Origin: Desulfuromonadales bacterium
GTDB lineage: Bacteria > Desulfobacterota > Desulfuromonadia > Desulfuromonadales > BM103
Direction: 5' to 3'
Length of the DNA stretch: 9,762 nt
NCBI GenBank assembly: GCA_030630015.1
Contig: DAOVNV010000082.1
Location: 1 to 9,762, forward strand
The position numbers and the translations under genes were made by a program. Below the pieces are notes generated by a model that was not told the origin of the DNA, did no database searches, and worked only from the letters and a program-made list of their open reading frames with translations. The stretch's first letter is position 1; every line of letters begins with the position of its first letter. This document shows positions 5,773-9,762 of the stretch, piece by piece.

Positions 5773-6648
5773 TTAGATGATTTTATTCAGCGGGTATTCG
5801 ACAATTCCCTCGGCACCGAGCCTGAGCAGTTCCGGGACAATACTGCGAACTTCCTGTTCCGGCAGGATCGTTTCGATTGAAACCCAGTCGGAGTTGTAAA
5901 GATGGGCAATTGTCGGGCGGTTCAGGCTTGGCAGCAGGCTGCTGATCGCTTCAACCTTGTCGCCCGGGGCGTTCATTTTCAGACCGACCATGCCCTCGGC
6001 ACGCAAGGCGGATTGCAACAGGGTGTAAATCTGTTCAATCTTGGTGCGTTTCCAGGGATCTTCCCAAGCGTCCCGATTGGCAATCAGCACCGGGACCGAT
6101 TCCATCAGGGTCTGGACGATGCGCAGGTTGTTCGCTTTGATCGTCGATCCGGTTTCGGTGACTTCGACGATTGCATCGCAAAGGCCCTTGAGGATTTTGG
6201 CCTCGGTGGCGCCCCAGGAAAACTCAACGTCAACCTGAATATTCTGCTCGGCGAAGAAACGCTTGGTGAAACCGACCAGTTCGGTGGAGATGGTTGCGCC
6301 CTCCAGGTCCTCCGGCCCCTGCACCGGGGAATCCTGGGCGACCACCAGAACCCAGCGGGCAGGTCTGCGGGAGACTTTCGAGTAGACCATCTCGCCGACT
6401 TCGACGACATCGGAATCGTTTTCGCGAACCCAGTCACGGCCAGCGATACCGACATCCAGGACGCCGCGTTCCAGGATCTTGCTCATCTCCTGCGGACGAA
6501 CCAGGCTGCAGTTCAAGCCCACATCGTCGCAGCTTGGAAAGTAGCTGCGCGAACTGGTCTTGATTTTCCAGCCGGCCTTGCCGAACAGTTCGATGGTTGC
6601 TTTTTCCAGGCTGCCTTTGGGGATACCTAATCTCAGTTCTTTGGACAC
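5773..6648 (-). CDS. hisG: ATP phosphoribosyltransferase, long form
   Basis: The first enzyme of histidine biosynthesis: it joins ATP and PRPP to phosphoribosyl-ATP in the cytoplasm. The 291-residue product matches the long form, which carries its own C-terminal regulatory domain (about 215-290, PII/ACT-like) and needs no HisZ partner; histidine feedback is expected there. Visible motifs are LRLGIPKGSLEK (5-16), DVGIAGRDWV (65-74) and the PRPP-binding signature with EVTETGSTIKANNL (162-175). The start is a GTG at 6648, with GAGG six bases upstream. The frame stays open to 6696, but that extension reads through a heptamer repeat (LQLTAYSS) and is not family sequence. It lies 211 bases downstream of hisI on the same strand, with a large inverted repeat between them. 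The distance may allow separate control of the two genes. Confidence 0.95.
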   Translation of the reverse strand: MSKELRLGIPKGSLEKATIELFGKAGWKIKTSSRSYFPSCDDVGLNCSLVRPQEMSKILERGVLDVGIAGRDWVRENDSDVVEVGEMVYSKVSRRPARWVLVVAQDSPVQGPEDLEGATISTELVGFTKRFFAEQNIQVDVEFSWGATEAKILKGLCDAIVEVTETGSTIKANNLRIVQTLMESVPVLIANRDAWEDPWKRTKIEQIYTLLQSALRAEGMVGLKMNAPGDKVEAISSLLPSLNRPTIAHLYNSDWVSIETILPEQEVRSIVPELLRLGAEGIVEYPLNKII

Positions 6649-6654
6649 ATCAAA

Positions 6655-6658
6655 CCTC
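6655..6658 (-). promoter_or_regulatory. Ribosome-binding site deciding the hisG start
   Basis: GAGG on the minus strand stands six bases before the GTG at 6648. It supports that start over the longer frame that reads into the repeat upstream. Confidence 0.7.
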
Positions 6659-6663
6659 GTTGA

Positions 6664-6691
6664 GCTGTAAGCTGTAAGTTGTAAGCTGAAA
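6664..6691. repeat. Heptameric tandem array (GCTGTAA), four units, just upstream of hisG
   Basis: The plus strand reads GCTGTAA, GCTGTAA, GTTGTAA, GCTGAAA head to tail. The array ends six bases before the hisG ribosome-binding site, so it lies in the untranslated leader of hisG, between that site and the large inverted repeat. Confidence 0.75.
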
Positions 6692-6705
6692 AGCAAATTA
6701 AATCT

Positions 6706-6856
6706 TAAAGCTTTAGTAACTATTCAGCTACCTGAGTAACCGCACAGCATGTGGGCTACAGCTGTTGCTTGCGGGAAGTTAAGTGACAACATTGGACGCA
6801 GGCAATGGCTGTAGACCACATGCCCTCGTTGAGATGCTGAATAGTTACAAGCTTTA
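6706..6856. repeat. About 150-bp imperfect inverted repeat between hisI and hisG
   Basis: The two halves pair in three blocks. The outer block pairs 6706-6713 with 6849-6856 (8 bp). After a 2-base bulge (6714-6715), a perfect 13-bp block pairs 6716-6728 (GTAACTATTCAGC) with 6836-6848. An inner block pairs 6747-6773 with 6797-6823, with 23 of 27 Watson-Crick pairs, three G-T pairs and one mismatch. An internal loop of 18 and 12 bases separates the last two, and the terminal loop is 23 bases. The element fills the space from just after the hisI stop almost to the heptamer array. There is no T-run to make it a terminator. It may be a palindromic repeat, a MITE-like element or a structured RNA. 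Confidence 0.85.
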
Positions 6857-6859
6857 TAG

Positions 6860-7237
6860 CTATTTTTTGTAAACCTCGGCCGGATCGAACAGCGGGTTCG
6901 AGTGTTCGACCCACTGATCGTTTTCCCACTTGACGTAGAAGCAACTGCGGTTGCCGGTATGGCAGGCGGCCGGACCGTTCTGCTTGACCTTGATGACCAC
7001 GGTGTCGGCGTCGCAGTCGGTCAGGATTTCGACAACATCCTGAGTATTTCCGGATTCTTCGCCTTTCATCCAGTACTTATTGCGGCTGCGGCTGTAGAAC
7101 CAAGTCTTGCCGTCGCGCAAGGTGTTGTTCAGGCTCTTTTCATCCATGAAGGCGACCATCAGGATCTCGCCGTTCTCATGGTCCTGGATCACGGCGGGGA
7201 TCAGACCGCCCATTTTGTCGAAATCTATTTTAATCAC
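6860..7237 (-). CDS. hisI: Phosphoribosyl-AMP cyclohydrolase
   Basis: The third step of histidine biosynthesis: opening of the adenine ring of phosphoribosyl-AMP, a zinc- and magnesium-dependent cytoplasmic reaction. The 125-residue length is that of the stand-alone enzyme; no HisE (phosphoribosyl-ATP pyrophosphatase) domain is fused. The signature segments are present: TWFYSRSRNKYWMKGEESGN (45-64), the metal-binding DCDADT (74-79) and the cysteine/histidine motif GPAACHTGNRSCFY (88-101), with C75, C92 and C99 as likely zinc ligands and D74, D76 and D78 as likely magnesium ligands. The start is a GTG with GGGAGA seven bases upstream. It is the first gene of the unit, about 98 bases downstream of a strong predicted promoter, and hisG follows. 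The rest of the his pathway is not in the window. Confidence 0.96.
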   Translation of the reverse strand: MIKIDFDKMGGLIPAVIQDHENGEILMVAFMDEKSLNNTLRDGKTWFYSRSRNKYWMKGEESGNTQDVVEILTDCDADTVVIKVKQNGPAACHTGNRSCFYVKWENDQWVEHSNPLFDPAEVYKK

Positions 7238-7341
7238 GTTGAGTTCTCCCTGTAGAGATGGTGAAGGTCCTCTGGAGCATTAGGGCCGACGGGATGCGTA
7301 GGCGTTATGCCGAAGCTGTTGCAAATTCTGTCGGATGCCAT

Positions 7342-7370
7342 TTATTACCCGGTCAAGAGGGAGGTGTCAA
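7342..7370 (-). promoter_or_regulatory. Strong sigma70-type promoter of the hisI-hisG unit
   Basis: On the minus strand a perfect TTGACA (7365-7370) and TAATAA (7342-7347) are exactly 17 bases apart. Transcription would start near 7335, giving hisI a leader of about 98 bases. The leader has no run of histidine codons and no clear terminator/antiterminator pair, so classical his attenuation is not supported. Confidence 0.75.
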
Positions 7371-7406
7371 CAGTTTCGAAATGAAATCGAAGATGAACGG
7401 AGAGGA

Positions 7407-7832
7407 TCAGGTCAGAACTATGTCGACAATCTGCCAGTCGTCGGCTTGCCCTTTTTTCAGGACAATGGTTTCGAATGCTCTTGATTTATACGCAAAAGTC
7501 GAATTGAATTGGACGATGACATAGTTGTCGTCTGGCATATGATAAAAAGATGTGCGGAAATTGATGCGCTTGAAGTGGCGCTCGAGATTGGGACCATAAG
7601 CGAGCCTCAATGTCCGCTGTTCATGTTCCCAGGCGGTTTTGTCATGCAGGGCGCGAAAGAGCGGAGTGGTCGATTGCCAGATCTTGTCGAAGTGGAAATC
7701 GTCAAGCAGGCTCAGAAATTCCTCGGCCTGGCTGATTGTGGGGCCGGGTTCGTAGAGATTGTTTTGAGCGCAAGCGATCGAACCTGTTGCAAACAGCCAG
7801 GAACAGATAGCCAGCAAAATGAATTTTCGCAC
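7407..7832 (-). CDS. Secreted DUF4019-like protein
   Basis: A 141-residue protein with an N-terminal signal peptide (RKFILLAICSWLFATGSIACA) and a likely signal peptidase I site after ACA, so it should act in the periplasm. The cysteine there lacks a proper lipobox (S-I-A-C). The mature part fits the DUF4019 pattern: AEEFLSLLDDFHFDKIWQST near the start, a W-x-x-E-Q-R-x-L segment with YGPN (AWEHEQRTLRLAYGPN), FRTSFYHMPDDNYVIVQFNS, then ETIVLKK and a final WQIVDIVL strand. DUF4019 proteins are small secreted proteins of unknown role. The start is taken as the GTG at 7832, with AGGGGG five bases upstream; a second GTG at 7862 has an AAGGAG placed too close. It is transcribed toward hisI, whose promoter lies just beyond its stop, and appears to be a single-gene unit. 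The family call is from pattern memory. Confidence 0.7.
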   Translation of the reverse strand: MRKFILLAICSWLFATGSIACAQNNLYEPGPTISQAEEFLSLLDDFHFDKIWQSTTPLFRALHDKTAWEHEQRTLRLAYGPNLERHFKRINFRTSFYHMPDDNYVIVQFNSTFAYKSRAFETIVLKKGQADDWQIVDIVLT

Positions 7833-7890
7833 AATCTCCCCCTTGTAGAGAATTGCCTCCACAGCTCCTTACCCCCATACCATTCAACAT

Positions 7891-7921
7891 ATAATAACGA
7901 AGCATAGCATATGCTTCTCAA
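7891..7921 (-). promoter_or_regulatory. Putative promoter with an internal perfect palindrome, upstream of the DUF4019-like gene
   Basis: On the minus strand, TTGAGA (7916-7921) and TTATTA or TATTAT (7892-7897 or 7891-7896) are 18-19 bases apart. Nearly the whole spacer is taken up by a perfect 8-bp palindrome, GAAGCATA and TATGCTTC with three bases between (7899-7917). A protein bound there would block RNA polymerase, so this is a good operator candidate. The palindrome is certain; the promoter is moderate. Confidence 0.5.
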
Positions 7922-7954
7922 AAAAATCTCAAATTGAAAGCAGAGGCCCGCCGT

Positions 7955-7979
7955 CGCCTGCGGCTATGGCGTGGCAAGC
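7955..7979. repeat. Second copy of the dispersed GC-rich intergenic repeat
   Basis: Bases 7962-7979 match 919-936 with one mismatch, and the similarity continues for a few bases to the left with one indel. A small GCCG/CGGC hairpin lies at its left edge. Both copies are in gaps between genes and on the same strand. Confidence 0.5.
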
Positions 7980-7999
7980 GGGTGTCGGGTGGCGCTAAA

Positions 8000-8048
8000 T
8001 ATCCGCATCATCCATCACTCATCGCTCAGCACTCAGAACACAGCACGG
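8000..8048. repeat. Heptameric tandem array (ATCACTC-like), about seven units
   Basis: Seven 7-base units run head to tail on the plus strand: TATCCGC, ATCATCC, ATCACTC, ATCGCTC, AGCACTC, AGAACAC, AGCACGG. The middle three are closest to each other. The array ends nine bases from the stop codon of the binding-protein gene. Confidence 0.6.
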
Positions 8049-8057
8049 CTCCTAAGC

Positions 8058-9191
8058 TTATTTCAAGCGCACAAACTGTCCGTCGAAAATCTGGGCCAGG
8101 AAAATCCGTGGATTGTGCAGGTCACCGAAATCATCGAAAGCTAGAGGGCCCTGCAGCCCCCTGAAGTCGTCCATGTCGAGGAGAACTTGTTTCAAATCCG
8201 CTCCAGGGGTGGCGCGCTCCAGTGCGGTGAGAGCCATGCGGGTGGCATCGTAGGCATGTACTGCCGGGAAGTTGAGTGGCTCCCGGAAACGCTCTTCGTA
8301 TTCTTTTTTTAACGCTAGGAAAGGTTCGTTCTGGCTGGACAGATCAGCGCTCTGAAGCAGTGTAAGTCCTTCCACGGCCTGACCTCCGAAAACCAGCAGG
8401 TTGTCGGAATAGGACCAGCCTGTAGCATAGCGGGCAATTGACGCATTCTGTTTGAATACCTGTTGGCAGATCAAGGCGGTATCCAGGGCGTTGGCCAGGA
8501 TCAGGACGCCTTCGGCCCCGGCGCTGAGAACTTCGTTTGCCAGGGTGGTAAAGAGAGTATCCTGACTCATTTCGAACGGGAGGGTCGTGACGATTTCGCC
8601 TCCCATACCCTCGAAGTGTTTCCGAAAGATTCTCAGCCAGTCCTCGGTGTAGGCCCGGTTGCCGATGTCGTAGATGACTGCCATCCGGCTGACGGCTTTC
8701 GTTGCGGCCAGGCGTGACGCCAGGAGTTCTGCGGCCTGGGCATTGGAGTAGTAGATCCGGAAAAAGAAATCGTCCTGCCCGGCCAACAGGTTGGTGCTGA
8801 CGGTGGGGGCGATCAGCGGAATTCCGGCTTGGTTGCTTATTGGAACCTCGGCAAGCGCCATCTGGCTGGTCATCGGGCCGATGATGGCAGAAACACCGCT
8901 TGCGGTCAGCTCAAGGGCCACCTTGCTTGCCGTATCGGAATCCATCTGGTTGTCGCGGATGATGATTTCGACCGGTTTGCCATGCAAACCACCCTGCGCG
9001 TTCATTTGCTCAACGGCCAGAGTGAAACCGTTACGCCCCGCAGTCCCCAACCCGGCGGCCCGGCCAGTCAGGGCGGCGGTGAACCCCAGTTTGACCGGAG
9101 GTTGCTCCTGGCAGCTGCCGAGCATAAGGCAAATGACGAGGCCGGTAAAAAGATTCCTGACCAATGACAAGAGAGGCATTTTCATTAACAT
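8058..9191 (-). CDS. ABC transporter periplasmic binding lipoprotein, Leu/Ile/Val type
   Basis: A 377-residue periplasmic binding protein of the branched-chain amino acid/amide family (Peripla_BP_6). The N-terminus is a lipoprotein signal (LVICLMLGSC) with lipobox LGSC and lipidated Cys27, so the protein is membrane-anchored in the periplasm. The mature part starts with KLGFTAALTGRAAGLG, then GFTLAVEQMNAQGGLHGKPV and IIIRDNQMD, typical of LivJ-like proteins. IIGPMTSQMALAEVPISNQA, with IPLIAPTVS following, is the ligand-site region. The C-terminal lobe has PAVHAYDATRMALTAL. The length is normal for the family. No permease or ATPase genes (livHMGF) are adjacent, so it may supply a transporter encoded elsewhere or act as a ligand sensor. 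The ligand cannot be told from sequence. Starts at 9191 and 9185 are both possible, and neither has a strong ribosome-binding site. Confidence 0.9.
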   Translation of the reverse strand: MLMKMPLLSLVRNLFTGLVICLMLGSCQEQPPVKLGFTAALTGRAAGLGTAGRNGFTLAVEQMNAQGGLHGKPVEIIIRDNQMDSDTASKVALELTASGVSAIIGPMTSQMALAEVPISNQAGIPLIAPTVSTNLLAGQDDFFFRIYYSNAQAAELLASRLAATKAVSRMAVIYDIGNRAYTEDWLRIFRKHFEGMGGEIVTTLPFEMSQDTLFTTLANEVLSAGAEGVLILANALDTALICQQVFKQNASIARYATGWSYSDNLLVFGGQAVEGLTLLQSADLSSQNEPFLALKKEYEERFREPLNFPAVHAYDATRMALTALERATPGADLKQVLLDMDDFRGLQGPLAFDDFGDLHNPRIFLAQIFDGQFVRLK

Positions 9192-9239
9192 AACTCAGCT
9201 CAAGTGTTGAATGTCGTCTGCTGTTTTTTTTGATCAACA

Positions 9240-9278
9240 GGGTTCCTGCAACTTCTCAGGTCAAGAAGGAAAGAACCC
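9240..9278 (-). promoter_or_regulatory. Two-part hairpin in the leader of the binding-protein gene
   Basis: An outer stem of 6 bp (9240-9245 with 9273-9278) and an inner stem of 5 bp (9252-9256 with 9264-9268), joined by an internal loop, lie in the predicted leader RNA. There is no T-run typical of a terminator directly after it. No known riboswitch class is recognised. Confidence 0.3.
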
Positions 9279-9360
9279 CCTCATTGCCAATTGATCATTC
9301 CAAAGTATCTATCGGTGTGACTGGGCTCAAAACGCCCACCCCACCCATTTTCGATGCTGA

Positions 9361-9388
9361 ATTATACCATGCAATTTCCAAAGGTTAA
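9361..9388 (-). promoter_or_regulatory. Extended -10 promoter for the binding-protein gene
   Basis: On the minus strand, a perfect TATAAT (9361-9366) is preceded by TGG, giving an extended -10. TTAACC (9383-9388) stands 16 bases upstream and overlaps the stop codon of the upstream lyase gene. Transcription would start near 9354, giving the binding-protein gene a leader of about 160 bases and suggesting it is expressed separately from the lyase. Confidence 0.65.
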
Positions 9389-9762
9389 TCTAAGCAGTCT
9401 CTTCTCTCTGTTAGTAAAGAAATTGGCAGGGAACCCTCGACCAATACCGCCTGTCGCCAGCCGCGCAGGGCGTTGATCAGATAGATCCGTCGGCAGCGCT
9501 GCAGGTCGCCCAGGGAAATTGTCCGCTCAATAAGTTCTCCTTTAGCCAGCAGGTGACTGCGCATGGTCCCGGCCAGGAGCCCGCACTCAACCGGGGGAGT
9601 GACCAGGCTTCCATCCAGATCCACCACGATATTGGCGATGGTCGTTTCCGTGATATTGCCCCGGTTGTTCCAGAGCACAACGTCATCGCAATCGACCAAG
9701 CCGGTTTTGGCCCGCTCGTAGTGGGTTCGTTCTGTGGTTTTGTGGTAGACGAACGGGTTCGA
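9385..9762 (-). CDS. 4-amino-4-deoxychorismate lyase domain, 5' end outside the window
   Basis: The last 125 residues of a PLP-dependent class IV aminotransferase-fold enzyme that splits 4-amino-4-deoxychorismate to p-aminobenzoate and pyruvate for folate synthesis. The frame is open to the window edge; the TTG at 9699 is internal. Motifs in order are PFVYHKTTERTHYERAK with the likely PLP lysine in HKTT, DVVLWNNRG, ITETTIANIVVDLDG with the PLP-contacting Glu, TPPVECGLLAGTMRSHLL and NALRGWRQAVLV. The HKTT-R and final RGW patterns are those of PabC domains fused behind PabB (aminodeoxychorismate synthase component I), so this may be the tail of such a fusion. The missing N-terminal part is needed to tell. 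The C-terminus is complete. Confidence 0.88.
   Translation of the reverse strand, partial: SNPFVYHKTTERTHYERAKTGLVDCDDVVLWNNRGNITETTIANIVVDLDGSLVTPPVECGLLAGTMRSHLLAKGELIERTISLGDLQRCRRIYLINALRGWRQAVLVEGSLPISLLTERRDCLD

Noticed and set aside
6756..6944. Minus-strand 62-codon frame overlapping hisI and the large inverted repeat
   Set aside because: It lies in another frame of hisI and runs into the palindrome; there is no ribosome-binding site or recognisable domain.
7236..7340. Possible leader peptide upstream of hisI (35 codons from an ATG near 7340, with two adjacent His codons, ending over the hisI start)
   Set aside because: The ATG falls between the -10 box and the predicted transcription start, there is no ribosome-binding site, and two His codons are too few for classical his attenuation.
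7258..7524. Plus-strand 88-codon frame between hisI and the DUF4019-like gene
   Set aside because: It covers the his promoter and then runs antisense to the DUF4019-like gene, with no recognisable domain.
8829..9210. Plus-strand frames of 112 and 139 codons opposite the binding-protein gene
   Set aside because: Both are antisense to the lipoprotein signal and ligand-site region of a well-supported gene.

Overview
The window looks like a chromosomal segment of a Gram-negative bacterium, most likely a member of the Desulfuromonadales/Geobacterales (former Deltaproteobacteria). This rests on the gene mix (thiolase, TRAP-transporter remnant, polyphosphate-glucokinase-like ROK kinase, DUF1847 metal-binding protein, hisI followed by a long-form hisG, Leu/Ile/Val-type binding lipoprotein, PabC-type lyase) and on intergenic DNA rich in short heptameric repeats. 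The placement is an inference from gene content, not from a marker gene. No phage, integrase, CRISPR array, rRNA or tRNA gene was seen.

Layout. 1-889 (+) is the 3' part of an acetyl-CoA acetyltransferase gene. 983-1717 (-) is a ROK-family kinase resembling polyphosphate glucokinase. It is preceded 19 bases upstream by the C-terminal remnant of a TRAP large permease (1737-1946, -). A divergent intergenic region (1947-2110) with a perfect palindrome separates these from a complete quinone oxidoreductase gene (2111-3088, +). A perfect 18-bp bidirectional terminator hairpin (3138-3181), flanked by inverted heptameric repeats, separates it from the convergent DUF1847 gene (3196-3996, -). Upstream of that on the same strand lies an orphan membrane histidine kinase (4092-5051, -), then a gene-poor stretch (about 5091-5419) and a small 64-aa conserved-looking gene (5420-5614, -).

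From 5773 to 7370 (-) lies a histidine-biosynthesis unit: a strong sigma70-type promoter (7342-7370), hisI (6860-7237), an approximately 150-bp imperfect inverted repeat (6706-6856), a heptamer array, then hisG (5773-6648). Next come a secreted DUF4019-like protein (7407-7832, -), with a palindrome inside its putative promoter, a repeat-filled intergenic region (7918-8057), an orphan branched-chain-amino-acid-type binding lipoprotein (8058-9191, -) with a leader of about 160 nt, and the 3' end of a 4-amino-4-deoxychorismate lyase domain (9385-9762, -), which may be the tail of a PabB-PabC fusion.

Working together: HisI and HisG act in one pathway and share a probable transcript. The ROK kinase and the TRAP remnant appear once to have been in one operon, and a promoter-like sequence just upstream now probably drives the kinase alone. 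The other genes look like independent single-gene units of primary metabolism, sensing and transport. I do not see a coherent new multi-gene system. The most unusual content is intergenic: heptameric arrays of four kinds (one coding the tail of the DUF1847 protein), a large palindrome between hisI and hisG, and two operator-like perfect palindromes.
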